This document shows positions 49,414 to 58,394 of a stretch of 64,000 bases of DNA, one piece after another. Position 1 is the stretch's first letter, and each line of letters opens with the position of its first letter. Source of the DNA: Rhodococcoides kyotonense (lineage in GTDB: Bacteria; Actinomycetota; Actinomycetes; Mycobacteriales; Mycobacteriaceae). Under the pieces are notes generated by a model. The model saw nothing but the letters and a program-made list of their open reading frames with translations. It made no database searches and had not been told where the DNA came from. Both the position numbers and the translations under genes were made by a program. The stretch is taken from positions 332,106-396,105 of the forward strand of contig NZ_LVHI01000012.1 in NCBI RefSeq assembly GCF_001645385.1, written 5' to 3'.

Positions 49414-51063
49414 CTACTGCCCGCCGACCCGTTCGGTGCGCGAATTGAGTGCCTTGACGAAGACCTCGGGGATGTCGCGTGGATCCTCGGCGATGTAGCT
49501 GGTTCCGCCCGTTGCAGCCGAAATCTTCTGCAACGCAACAGGATCCGCGTCCGTCGTGATTCCCACGGTCACGATCACGATCGGACGAACCGGGTCCTGC
49601 TCGCGCTGCAGCGTGGCGAGCAGTTCGTCGAGGCTCGGGCTGCCCGCATCCTCGTTCGCGCCGTCGGTGAGGATGATGACGCTGTTGACATAGTTCGGGT
49701 CGTAGCCTTCTTTCACCCGGCGGAAGGCGGCGAGAGTCGTGTCGTACAAACCGGTTCCACCGCCGACGAGCGAGGGCAGCGTGCGAATGGCCGACAGAAT
49801 GGCTTCGCGCTGCGGCACTCCGTCGACCATGTTGCTCACCGGGCCCAGGGGAACCAGCTCACGGAAATCCTGGTTGCCACCGCCGAGGCCGATCGAGAAC
49901 GCCCACAGACCCATCTCGGTCTGGTCGCTGAACAACGAATTCGCACCGAGGCTGGCATCGACCGTCAACGCGATGCGCGTCGAATCACCGGACTTCGCTG
50001 CCATCGAACCCGACACGTCCTCGACGACCAACGTGCGCAGGGGCAAGGCGAGCACGGCCCAGTCGCGGAGCGTCGTCTCGATCGCCAACGGGTTCTTCAG
50101 TTCGAGCGATGCCGCCGATCCGACGCCCTTGCCGTCGGGCAACGCCGTGCCGTTCGACTGCCGAAAACCGGCGGCCGTCAACGCATCCGTGGCGGATTTC
50201 GTCGACAACACCGACGACAGCGACGCGCCGGCGTCCTTGGCTCTGTCGTAGTCGGGTCCGGCTGCGGCGGTGACGGCGAGCGGAAAGTTCAGGAAGTAGC
50301 TGCCCGTCGGCGGCACCGACGCCGTCAGCGGCGCACCGGGATTCGCGTCGTTGTAGGCGACGAGACTCTGTTCCGTCGACACACTCGTACCGCCGTCGGT
50401 CGCGACCTGCTTCACCAGATCGGCTACCTCGTGAGGTGTGTCGGCGATGCGCCCGAAGTCCTGAGCCATCGGCACGAGCGCCGCCGACACCGCGTTGGCG
50501 TCGGTGATCGCGACTTCGGACTCGGCGAGCGCACCGAGAATCGACGCCAACGACGCACTGCTGGTGAGCGGATCGCCGATGCGCTGACCCTGCTTCTGCA
50601 GAACCTGAAGCCACGTCACGGCAGGGGGCAGCGAATCGTCCTGCGAGACAACGACCGGAAGCGTGTTGGCCACCGAGGACTTGGCCAGCTCCGGGAGCGC
50701 CCCCGTGGATCGCAACGTCTTGAGCAGCCACAGCGTCGAATCCGGGATCCACAGATCGGGACGGTTCGCGTTCTCGCCCGCCAATTCCGCAGCCGTGTCG
50801 CTCGGAGCTTCGGCGCGGACCTCGAAATCCGTGCAGCCACGCGACACCTCGTCGGACTGCGCGAGGACGTCGGTGATCACCGGCGCAATGGTCGGATCGA
50901 CGGCGAGAGAGACCTGCCGGGTGCCGTCGCACCCGGCGGATCCGGCCCGGACGGCCTGAACTCCGAAGTACCCTCCGACCACCACGACCACGGCGACTAC
51001 GACGATGGCACCCCACGTCAGGGCAGGATGTGTGCGCGATCCAGTTCCGTGCCGCCCCGACAT
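49414..51063 (-). CDS. Membrane-anchored substrate-binding/VWA protein, copy 2
   Basis: The 549-residue product has one N-terminal membrane helix (about 16-38) and an extracellular type-2 periplasmic-binding-like region to about 330 (LAVDPTIAPVITDVLAQ, PDLWIPDSTLW). A C-terminal VWA domain has a MIDAS: LVVEDVSGSM (DxSxS), GGGTGLYDTTLAAF (Thr) and IILTDGANEDAG (Asp). It is about half identical to the next gene. Function is unknown; binding a peptide or wall component is plausible. The ATG at 51063 follows a very close AGGAG. Confidence 0.82.
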   Translation of the reverse strand: MSGRHGTGSRTHPALTWGAIVVVAVVVVVGGYFGVQAVRAGSAGCDGTRQVSLAVDPTIAPVITDVLAQSDEVSRGCTDFEVRAEAPSDTAAELAGENANRPDLWIPDSTLWLLKTLRSTGALPELAKSSVANTLPVVVSQDDSLPPAVTWLQVLQKQGQRIGDPLTSSASLASILGALAESEVAITDANAVSAALVPMAQDFGRIADTPHEVADLVKQVATDGGTSVSTEQSLVAYNDANPGAPLTASVPPTGSYFLNFPLAVTAAAGPDYDRAKDAGASLSSVLSTKSATDALTAAGFRQSNGTALPDGKGVGSAASLELKNPLAIETTLRDWAVLALPLRTLVVEDVSGSMAAKSGDSTRIALTVDASLGANSLFSDQTEMGLWAFSIGLGGGNQDFRELVPLGPVSNMVDGVPQREAILSAIRTLPSLVGGGTGLYDTTLAAFRRVKEGYDPNYVNSVIILTDGANEDAGSPSLDELLATLQREQDPVRPIVIVTVGITTDADPVALQKISAATGGTSYIAEDPRDIPEVFVKALNSRTERVGGQ

Positions 51064-51120
51064 TCTCCTTCGCCCCCAAACGAGTCTCTGTGCATCCGGC
51101 AAACCAACCTAGCTGCTGAA

Positions 51121-52752
51121 TCAGCGGCCGGACCGGCTTTTGAGAGCATTCACAAAGACGTTGGGGATTTCCGCTGGGTTTCTCGCCAAGAAGCTGGTTC
51201 CGCCGGTGGCCGCCGAGATCTGTTGCAGCACGCCGGCGTCGGCGTCGTCGGTGATCCCGATCGTGACGACGATGACGGGCTTCGTCGGGTCCTGCTCCGC
51301 CCGTAGCGTCGACAACAATTCGTCGAGGGAGATGCTGTCGGGATCTTCGTTCGTGCCGTCGGTCAGGATGATGACGCTGTTGATGTAGTCGGGGTCGTAC
51401 CCTTCCTTGACCTTCCGGAACGCCGCCAACGTGGTGTCGTAGAGGCCCGTTCCGCCACCGACGAGGCTCGGCAGAGTCCGCGTCTGCTGCAGCAAGACCT
51501 CACGCTGCGAGGTTCCGTTCACGTTCTCGTCGAGACGCCGGATCGGCACGAGTTCGCGGTAGTCCTGGTTGCCGCCGCCGAGTCCGATCGAGAACGCCCA
51601 GAGTCCGAGAGCTGCGTTGTCCGGGAACAGTCGGTTGCCGGTGTCGCTGGCCTGCACGGTCAGTCCGATCCGGGTGTCGGCGCCCGCGCTGTAGCCCATC
51701 GAGCCGGACACGTCTTCCATGACGAGCGTGCGCGACGGCAGCGCCAGGACCTGATACCGCTGCAACGTGTCCTCGGCGGTCTGTTGATCCGCGATGGTCA
51801 ACGTTGTGACATCACCCAAACCGCGGCCGTCGCTCAGGGCGGTCGCGTCGGGAGCTCGGAAGCCTGCGTCGGACAGCGCCGACAGACCGGCCTCGGAAGC
51901 GAGGGCGTCGGCGACGGCGCGGCCGACCTCCTTGGCCTCGTCGTGCCGCTCCCCCGCGGGCTCGGTGACGGCAAGCGGGAAGTTGAGAAAGAAGCTGCCG
52001 GTGGGTGGTGTCGTCGCACCGAGTTCGGTGCCGGTGTCCTTCTCGTACGTCAGCAGCGACTGTTCGGACACGACGGCGACGCCGCCGTCGGAGGACATCT
52101 CGTCGAGACGCACGACGGGGTCCGCCTCCCCACGCGTCGCGGCCTGCGCCTGCGCGATGGGAACGAGGGCAGCGGACACCGAGTCGACGGCCTCGGCGTC
52201 GGACCCGGCTTCGGCGAGCGCGCCGAGGATGGCCGCGTCGGACACGGTGTTGCTGAGCGGATTACCGATTCGTAGGCCACGCAACTGCAGTGCCGTGAGC
52301 CAGGTGTCGAAAAACGGAACCTCGTCCTTGCGGGCAGCGATGACCGCCGGACTACTGGCCACCGACTGGCTGGCCAGGTCGACGAGGGCGCCCGTCGCAC
52401 GTACGGTCTTGCCGACCCACAGCGACGAGTCGGGAATCCACAGAGCAGGCGCGTCGGCACCCTTCGACACCGCGGCCGACGCGTCGGCCGAATCCTGGGC
52501 GGTGACGTCGACGCTGCCGCACCCGAGTTCGTCGGCCGACTTGCCTGCCAGAACGCCGGCCACCACGTCCGCGATCGCAGGATCGGCTGCCAGGGTGTAC
52601 GTGGCCGGATCGGAACAATCGGAACCGAAGGCCTTTTGTGCTGCGAACACACCGCCGCCGACCACGAGCAGCGCCACGACGGCGATGACGCCGTACTTCA
52701 CCAGTCCCGTCGAGCCGGACGCGGCGGACGGCGCGCTGTGTTTGCCTGGCAT
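51121..52752 (-). CDS. Membrane-anchored substrate-binding/VWA protein, copy 1
   Basis: The 543-residue paralogue of the downstream gene has the same layout: membrane helix at about 18-40, binding-protein-like region (LAADPAIADVVAGVLAG, PALWIPDSSLWVGKTVRATGAL) and VWA domain (LVMEDVSGSMGYSAG, GGGTGLYDTTLAAF, VIILTDGTNED). MIDAS residues are intact in both copies. The two genes lie 57 bp apart on one strand and look like a tandem duplication that has since diverged, mostly in the N-terminal half. Confidence 0.82.
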   Translation of the reverse strand: MPGKHSAPSAASGSTGLVKYGVIAVVALLVVGGGVFAAQKAFGSDCSDPATYTLAADPAIADVVAGVLAGKSADELGCGSVDVTAQDSADASAAVSKGADAPALWIPDSSLWVGKTVRATGALVDLASQSVASSPAVIAARKDEVPFFDTWLTALQLRGLRIGNPLSNTVSDAAILGALAEAGSDAEAVDSVSAALVPIAQAQAATRGEADPVVRLDEMSSDGGVAVVSEQSLLTYEKDTGTELGATTPPTGSFFLNFPLAVTEPAGERHDEAKEVGRAVADALASEAGLSALSDAGFRAPDATALSDGRGLGDVTTLTIADQQTAEDTLQRYQVLALPSRTLVMEDVSGSMGYSAGADTRIGLTVQASDTGNRLFPDNAALGLWAFSIGLGGGNQDYRELVPIRRLDENVNGTSQREVLLQQTRTLPSLVGGGTGLYDTTLAAFRKVKEGYDPDYINSVIILTDGTNEDPDSISLDELLSTLRAEQDPTKPVIVVTIGITDDADAGVLQQISAATGGTSFLARNPAEIPNVFVNALKSRSGR

Positions 52753-52830
52753 TGCAGAACCTCTCCGTAGTGAGCAGAAGCCGAACTGCGATGACTCCCG
52801 CTGTGCGGTTGGCGGCGATAGTAACGGGTT

Positions 52831-53265
52831 CTACGAGTACAGAGTCTCGAACTTCTTCAGCGAGCTCTCGATGTCGCCCTTCAAGGCTCGTGCGACGCCC
52901 GAGCCGATGGGCCCGAACAACGGCGCTCCGCCGAGATCGATGTCGAGCGCGAGGTCCGATCCGCCGGCCTTGGCTTCGGACACCGACAGCACGAGCGAGA
53001 TCTTGACGCCGCCCTTTCCGTTTCCTTTCAGCTTCAACTTCTTCGGTGGGTCGTAGCTCTCGATGGTCCAGCGGACCCGGTTGCGCATGCCCTTCACGGT
53101 GGCCACGCTCTCCAGCGTGGTGCCTGCAGCGAGCTGGTCGGGGAGCTCGCCTCGCCATGCTTCGTGGATGGACAACCACTTCTCGTAGTCCGCGAGATCC
53201 GACGCGTGAGACCACGTCGTGTCGGGGTCGAGGGGAACGTTGACGGAAACCTTCAGCTTGGCCAC
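52831..53265 (-). CDS. SRPBCC protein, Rv0910 (toxin-annotated) homologue
   Basis: The 144-residue START-like protein (VAKLKVSVNVPLDPDTTWSHASDLADYEKWL, then VKGMRNRVRWTIESYDPPKKLKL and LGGAPLFGPIGSGVARALKGDIE) has the same length and sequence pattern as M. tuberculosis Rv0910, annotated as the toxin of the Rv0909-Rv0910 pair. It would bind a hydrophobic ligand; the toxic mechanism is not established. The GTG at 53265 gives the family N-terminus. Its presumed partner, an Rv0909-like protein, is encoded 9.3 kb away at 62525-62713. Confidence 0.8.
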   Translation of the reverse strand: MAKLKVSVNVPLDPDTTWSHASDLADYEKWLSIHEAWRGELPDQLAAGTTLESVATVKGMRNRVRWTIESYDPPKKLKLKGNGKGGVKISLVLSVSEAKAGGSDLALDIDLGGAPLFGPIGSGVARALKGDIESSLKKFETLYS

Positions 53266-53287
53266 GCAGGGATAGTAACCACACATG

Positions 53288-53329
53288 CCACGACGCCCGT
53301 GTGAGGCATGACTCACACGGGCGTCGTGG
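53288..53329 (-). terminator. 18-bp hairpin terminator after the acetate symporter gene
   Basis: Perfect arms 53288-53305 (starting CCACGACGCCCGTG) and 53312-53329 enclose a 6-nt loop. It lies 15 bp past the stop of the minus-strand symporter gene and just upstream of the SRPBCC gene. A U-run is present only on the plus strand (TTTT). Confidence 0.65.
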
Positions 53330-53343
53330 TTTTGTGACAGTTC

Positions 53344-54978
53344 CTAGTGGACCGACGCCTTTTCGGCACCGATGCCGGTCAGCGACCGCACCTCCATCTC
53401 GGCCTGCTTGGTCTTGTCCTCGTTGTCCTTCGACAACAGGGTGCCGACGATGCCGAGCACGAAGGCCAGCGGGATGGACACGATGCCCGGGTTGGACAGC
53501 GGGAACCAGGCAAAGTCCGAACCGGGAATCATCGACGTCTTCGACCCGGACACGGCGGGCGAGAAGACGATGAGCACGAGCGTCGAGATCAGGCCACCGT
53601 ACATACTGCACAGCGCGCCGGTGGTGTTGAAGCGACGCCAGAACAGCGAGTACACGATGGTCGGCAGATTCGCGGCTGCGGCGACGGCGAACGCCAGTGC
53701 GACGAGGAACGCGATGTTCTGTCCGTTCGCGAGGATGCCGAGGCCGATCGCGAGCAAACCGATCACGACGGCGGTGATCCGCGAGACCTTGACCTGCTTC
53801 CGCTCGTCGACGTCGCCCTTCTTGATGACGGACGCGTAGATGTCGTGTGCGAACGACGCCGATGCGGTAATCGTCAGACCCGCGACGACGGCGAGGATCG
53901 TCGCGAAGGCGACGGCAGAGATGACGCCGAGCAGGACGACACCGCCGAGTTCGAACGCGAGAAGCGGTGCGGCCGAGTTCTGTCCGCCTGCCGACGCGAG
54001 AATGCGATCCGGTCCGACGATGGCCGCGGCGCCGTAGCCGAGAACCAGGGTGAACAGGTAGAACGCACCGATCAGAGCGATGGCCCAGACGACACTGCGA
54101 CGGGCTTCCTTCGCGGTGGGCACGGTGTAGAAGCGCATGAGAACGTGTGGGAGACCGGCAGTTCCGAGCACGAGTGCGATGCCGAGCGACAGGAAGTTCA
54201 GCTTGGACATGTTGCTGCCGCCGTACTGGGCACCGGGCTCGAGCACGTTGGTCGCAGCGACGGTCTCGCTGGCCGAGCCGGAGATGGTCGCCTGTGCGCT
54301 ACCGAGCAGGTCGGACAGGTTGAATCCGAACTTCGCGAGCACGAGCACCGTCATGAACAGCGCGCCTGCGATGAGCAGAACAGCCTTGATGATCTGCACC
54401 CACGTCGTACCCTTCATGCCGCCGACGAGGACGTAGACGATCATCAGCACACCGACGACGGCGATGACGATGGATTGCCCGGTGCGATCGGAGATGTCGA
54501 GCAGCAGTGCGACGAGTCCACCCGCGCCTGCCATCTGCGCGAGCAGGTAGAACAACGACACCGTCAGCGTCGACAACGCGGCCGCGGTACGGACCGGACG
54601 CTGCTTCAGACGGAAGCTCAGCACGTCGGCCATCGTGAATTTACCTGTGTTGCGGAGCAATTCGGCGACGAGAAGCAATGCGACGAGCCACGCGACGAGG
54701 AACCCGATAGAGTACAGGAAGCCGTCGTACCCGTAGACCGCGATGGCACCTGCGATGCCGAGGAAGCTGGCCGCGGACAGATAGTCACCGGCGATCGCGA
54801 CGCCGTTCTGCGGCCCGGAGAATCCGCCGCCCGCGGTGAAGAACTCCGACGCCGTCGCGTTCTTCTTGCTCGCGCGAATGACGACGAACATGGTGACGGC
54901 GACGAACGCACCGAAGATCGCGATGTTGACGATCGGTTCGCCGACGGTGGTGTCGGCGGCTTGTGCCAGGACGTTCAC
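53344..54978 (-). CDS. Sodium/monocarboxylate symporter, ActP/MctC type
   Basis: The 544-residue SSS-family protein has about 13 membrane helices. Its N-terminal region ASEFFTAGGGFSGPQNGVAIAGDYLSAASFLG and the motif GTAGLPHVLMRFYTVPTAKEARRS are typical of cation/acetate symporters, as in ActP and corynebacterial MctC (acetate, propionate, pyruvate). It overlaps the DUF485 gene upstream by 4 bp, the usual partner arrangement. Encoded near a LytS/LytTR pair that may control it. Confidence 0.88.
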   Translation of the reverse strand: MNVLAQAADTTVGEPIVNIAIFGAFVAVTMFVVIRASKKNATASEFFTAGGGFSGPQNGVAIAGDYLSAASFLGIAGAIAVYGYDGFLYSIGFLVAWLVALLLVAELLRNTGKFTMADVLSFRLKQRPVRTAAALSTLTVSLFYLLAQMAGAGGLVALLLDISDRTGQSIVIAVVGVLMIVYVLVGGMKGTTWVQIIKAVLLIAGALFMTVLVLAKFGFNLSDLLGSAQATISGSASETVAATNVLEPGAQYGGSNMSKLNFLSLGIALVLGTAGLPHVLMRFYTVPTAKEARRSVVWAIALIGAFYLFTLVLGYGAAAIVGPDRILASAGGQNSAAPLLAFELGGVVLLGVISAVAFATILAVVAGLTITASASFAHDIYASVIKKGDVDERKQVKVSRITAVVIGLLAIGLGILANGQNIAFLVALAFAVAAAANLPTIVYSLFWRRFNTTGALCSMYGGLISTLVLIVFSPAVSGSKTSMIPGSDFAWFPLSNPGIVSIPLAFVLGIVGTLLSKDNEDKTKQAEMEVRSLTGIGAEKASVH

Positions 54979-55310
54979 GACCGAGCCTCCATTTCGTTGC
55001 GAAGCGCTTCGGCGCGGGGATCGAGCTCACGGTTCGCGAATCGGACGTAGATGCCCGTGATGGCGAAGGTCGTCACGAACTGACCGAGCCCCAGCAGCAG
55101 GCCGACGTTGATGTTGCCCCACACCGGGGTGGACATGAAGTCGTGCGCGTAGTTGCTGAGCAGCACGTAGACGATGTACCAGATCAGAAAGAACGCGGTC
55201 ATCGGAAAGACGAAGCTGCGCAGGCGTCGTCGCAGCTCCTGAAACTCCGGGCTTGCTTGCATCTCCACGAACGCTTGCGCATCCGGGGGTGTTGTATCCG
55301 GCTTGGTCAC
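54975..55310 (-). CDS. DUF485 membrane protein, symporter partner
   Basis: The 111-residue protein has two hydrophobic helices (FVFPMTAFFLIWYIVYVLLSNY and INVGLLLGLGQFVTTFAITGIYVRF) and the DUF485 pattern FQELRRRLRSFVFP. DUF485 proteins such as E. coli YjcH are encoded directly before acetate symporters and may assist them. It overlaps the symporter start by ATGA. The 154-bp gap upstream (55311-55464) shows no gene and presumably holds the promoter. Confidence 0.88.
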   Translation of the reverse strand: MTKPDTTPPDAQAFVEMQASPEFQELRRRLRSFVFPMTAFFLIWYIVYVLLSNYAHDFMSTPVWGNINVGLLLGLGQFVTTFAITGIYVRFANRELDPRAEALRNEMEARS

Positions 55311-55464
55311 CGTCGTTGCTCCCTCTTTCGGCCGTCACGGTCTGTGACTCGGAACTGAAGGAGACGGTAATGAGAGCCACATCACAAAGGAACGATGCGG
55401 CAGCGATCGCACGGTGAACCGACCGTCGATGCGACGAACGGTCGCCGAACGACGACGAACGGAC

Positions 55465-57201
55465 TTACAGCTCGCGCTCGCGATCGCGGCCCATGTCGAG
55501 ACGTTCCGGCGCGTGCAGCCGGGTGAAGATGCGTCCGACGTCGACAGGCACCGATCGTGCCGTGGCCTTGCTGACCAGGATCATGAGCGCGAACGCGAGC
55601 GGAACACTGACCGCCGCCGGGTAGCCGAGAATCGCTGCGGGCCAGCCGGACCACACGGCGTCGGACACTCCGAACACCGACAGCGTCGCCGCGGTGAGGG
55701 ACACGACGCCGCCGCCGATCAGCCCCGCCGCGGCGCCCGCGGCCGTCAAACCGCGCCACCAGATTCCGAGCACGAGCAGCGGGCACAACGTCGACGCGGC
55801 CACGGCGAACACCAACCCGACCGTGCGCGAGAGATCCAGCGACACCACACCCAGAGACAGAGCAAGCGGGACGATGCCGGCGAGGACGGCCGCGATACGG
55901 AAGTCGCGGACCCGACCGCGCAGCACATCGGTGCTGAGCACGCCGGCAATACTGACGAGCAGGCCGGACGACGTCGACAGGAACGCCGCGATCGCACCCG
56001 CGGCGACGACGGCAGCGAGCAGTTGGCCACCGACACCCGACAGGACCGACCCCGGCAGCAGCAACACCGCGGCGTCGGACGTGCCGGTGATCGACAGTTG
56101 CGGCACGTAGAGGCGAGCGAACACCCCGAGCAGCGTCGGGAACAGATAGAACACGCCGAGCAGACCCAACACCGTCAGCGACGTGATGCGTGCGGCACGT
56201 CCGTCGGGGTTCGTGTAGAACCGCACCAGCACGTGGGGCAGGCCGAGAGTACCGAGGAACGTCGCGAGAATGAGCGAGTAGACCTGGTACAGCGGGTGCG
56301 TCCCGCCCAGTCCCCACCCCGGTTGCGCCCACTGTCGATCCGTCGTCGGCGCCCCCGCGACGACGGGAACCGGCGAGTCCGCGTCGAGAACGAGCGTCGT
56401 ACCGTCGCCGAGTTCGTGCGTTCCGGGGTCGAGAACAAAACGCCCGTCCACGGCCTCCTGGTCGACGGTTCCCCGCGCGGTCACCTCGATCGGCGAATCC
56501 ACCTGCACCAGAACGTCGGTGGAGATCTCGACGGTCGTCTCACGATCGACGGTCGGTGGCGCCGGACTGCCGACGACACGGTCGTCCGCGAGAAAGTGCA
56601 TGGCCAGCACGACGGCGGGAACGGCGACGGCCGTGAGCTTCAGCCAGTACTGGAACGCCTGCACGAACGTGATCGACCGCATCCCGCCCCCGACGACGTT
56701 CGCGATGACGATGAGACCGACGACGGCCGCGCCGACCCAACTCGGAACGCCGAGAAGGATGTTCAGTGTCAGGCCCGCACCCTGGAACTGCGGCACCAGA
56801 TACAGCGCGCAGATGATGACGACGACGAACATCGCCAGTGTCCGCAATCGCCGTGAGCCGAGGCGGAACTCGGCGAAATCCGGGACCGTGTACGCCCCGC
56901 TACGTCTCAAGGGTGCGGCGACGAACAGCAGCAATCCGAGGTAGCCCGCGGTGAATCCGATCGGGTACCACAGCGCGTCCGCGCCGTATTTCGCGATGAG
57001 ACCGGCGACGCCGAGAAACGACGCAGCCGAGAGGTATTCACCGGAGATCGCCGCCGCGTTCCACCTCGGCCCGACACTGCGCGACGCCACCAGAAAGTCC
57101 GACGTCGTGCGTGCCAGTCTCACGCCGTAGACACCGATCGCGACCGTGGCGACGGCTGCGAGCAGCAGCGCGGCAACCGTCACCCAGGGCACGGTGTCCA
57201 T
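55465..57201 (-). CDS. Second SSS-family solute symporter with an extracytoplasmic insertion
   Basis: The 578-residue membrane protein has the SSS pattern (SDFLVASRSVGPRWNAAAISGEYLSAASFLG, LGTLGLPHVLVRFYTNPDGRAARI) and about 13 helices. It differs from the first symporter by a soluble insert of about 85 residues (about 208-292, rich in Val, Thr, Asp), placed between helices near the middle, probably outside the membrane. It starts directly after the stop of the small membrane-protein gene. The substrate is probably a carboxylate. Confidence 0.85.
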   Translation of the reverse strand: MDTVPWVTVAALLLAAVATVAIGVYGVRLARTTSDFLVASRSVGPRWNAAAISGEYLSAASFLGVAGLIAKYGADALWYPIGFTAGYLGLLLFVAAPLRRSGAYTVPDFAEFRLGSRRLRTLAMFVVVIICALYLVPQFQGAGLTLNILLGVPSWVGAAVVGLIVIANVVGGGMRSITFVQAFQYWLKLTAVAVPAVVLAMHFLADDRVVGSPAPPTVDRETTVEISTDVLVQVDSPIEVTARGTVDQEAVDGRFVLDPGTHELGDGTTLVLDADSPVPVVAGAPTTDRQWAQPGWGLGGTHPLYQVYSLILATFLGTLGLPHVLVRFYTNPDGRAARITSLTVLGLLGVFYLFPTLLGVFARLYVPQLSITGTSDAAVLLLPGSVLSGVGGQLLAAVVAAGAIAAFLSTSSGLLVSIAGVLSTDVLRGRVRDFRIAAVLAGIVPLALSLGVVSLDLSRTVGLVFAVAASTLCPLLVLGIWWRGLTAAGAAAGLIGGGVVSLTAATLSVFGVSDAVWSGWPAAILGYPAAVSVPLAFALMILVSKATARSVPVDVGRIFTRLHAPERLDMGRDREREL

Positions 57202-57570
57202 CTAGTCGTCCACGAGGTCGACGAACTCGTGTTCGTTGCGGTCGGCCTGACGCACGTACACCCACCCGACGACCAGCAGCAGCGGATAGACCGCGACACC
57301 CAACACCAGCCACGGCAGCCGAATTCCGAACAGCGTCGCGTCGGCGAACGCGGGAACGACGAGGGACACGAGCGGGATGGCGAACAGCACGGCCAACGTC
57401 AGCAGCGCCAACCGGACGGACAGCATCAGTTGTGCACGTACGAGACCACGGACCATCGCGTCGCCGACCTCGGTCTGCTCCTGGACCTCGACGCGGGTGC
57501 GCACCATGCGTGCTCCGCGCCTGCCCGCGAGAACGACGCGTTCCCTCGGCCGGCGTCGTGGCCCGGTCAC
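57202..57570 (-). CDS. Small membrane protein, symporter partner
   Basis: The 122-residue product has an Arg-rich N-terminus of about 50 residues and two hydrophobic helices (LALLTLAVLFAIPLVSLVVP and LPWLVLGVAVYPLLLVVGWVYV), then an acidic tail EHEFVDLVDD. The layout is DUF485-like, although sequence similarity is weak. The GTG at 57570 overlaps the response-regulator stop (GTGA), and its own stop abuts the symporter ATG, so all are coupled. Confidence 0.75.
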   Translation of the reverse strand: MTGPRRRPRERVVLAGRRGARMVRTRVEVQEQTEVGDAMVRGLVRAQLMLSVRLALLTLAVLFAIPLVSLVVPAFADATLFGIRLPWLVLGVAVYPLLLVVGWVYVRQADRNEHEFVDLVDD

Positions 57571-58394
57571 CGGCTCGACCAGGACTGCAGCGGACCGCGG
57601 ACCAGTCGGTCCTTGAGTTCTCTGGTGTGACGGCGGCTCACCGGCAGTTCGGTGGCGGGCAGTGCGCCGTCGGCGCGCAGGCACACGACCAAACCCGAAC
57701 CGACACTGCGAATTCCGGTCACGAGCGCGAGCGACACCAGGAAAGATCGGTGCACCCGAAGGAAACCACTGCTCCCCCAACGGCTTTCGAGCGTAGAGAT
57801 CGGGATACGCACCAGATGCGAGCCGGACGTGGTGTGCAGCCTGGCGTAGTCGCCCTCGGCTTCGACCCATCCGACGCTCGAGCGTTGGACGAGCGTCGTC
57901 GTCCCGGCGAGTTCGACGGGAATGATCTCGTCCGAGGCGACGGCGTCCTGCGGTTCGCTCTGTCTACCCGCCGACACGATCCGGCGAAGCGATTCCGCGA
58001 GCCGCTCCTCGCGCAGCGGTTTGAGCAGATAGTCCACCGCTCCGAGGTCGAATGCCGCGAGTGCACGGTCGTCGTGCGCGGTCACGAACACCACGGCAGG
58101 TGGGCGCGCGAAATTCGATAGGATCCCTGCGAGTTCCATGCCGTCGAGTCCGGGCATGTTGATGTCGAGGAACACGGCGTCGACAGCAGGCACACCGGGT
58201 CCGGCGGGATGTTGCAGCCGACGCAAGGCAGTGGTGGCGTCCGAGGCCGTACTGACCTCGGCCACCGAGTCCTGTCTGCTCAGCAGAAAGGCAAGCTCGT
58301 CGAGCGCGGGTTTCTCGTCGTCGACCGCGAGCACGACGAGCCCTGTCGACGACGCAGTATCCACGGACGTCATCGTGCCAGACGCGCCGGTCAT
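57567..58394 (-). CDS. LytTR-family response regulator
   Basis: The 275-residue protein has a receiver domain (Asp25/Asp26 acid pair, phospho-acceptor Asp77 in VFLDINMPGLDG, Lys125 in LLKPL) and a C-terminal LytTR DNA-binding domain (VGWVEAEGDYARLHT, RIPISTLESRW, FLRVHRSFLVSL). In E. coli the analogous BtsR and YpdB control carboxylate transporters in response to pyruvate. It overlaps the kinase gene by ATGA and the next gene by GTGA, placing sensor, regulator and transporter on one transcript. Confidence 0.92.
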   Translation of the reverse strand: MTGASGTMTSVDTASSTGLVVLAVDDEKPALDELAFLLSRQDSVAEVSTASDATTALRRLQHPAGPGVPAVDAVFLDINMPGLDGMELAGILSNFARPPAVVFVTAHDDRALAAFDLGAVDYLLKPLREERLAESLRRIVSAGRQSEPQDAVASDEIIPVELAGTTTLVQRSSVGWVEAEGDYARLHTTSGSHLVRIPISTLESRWGSSGFLRVHRSFLVSLALVTGIRSVGSGLVVCLRADGALPATELPVSRRHTRELKDRLVRGPLQSWSSR

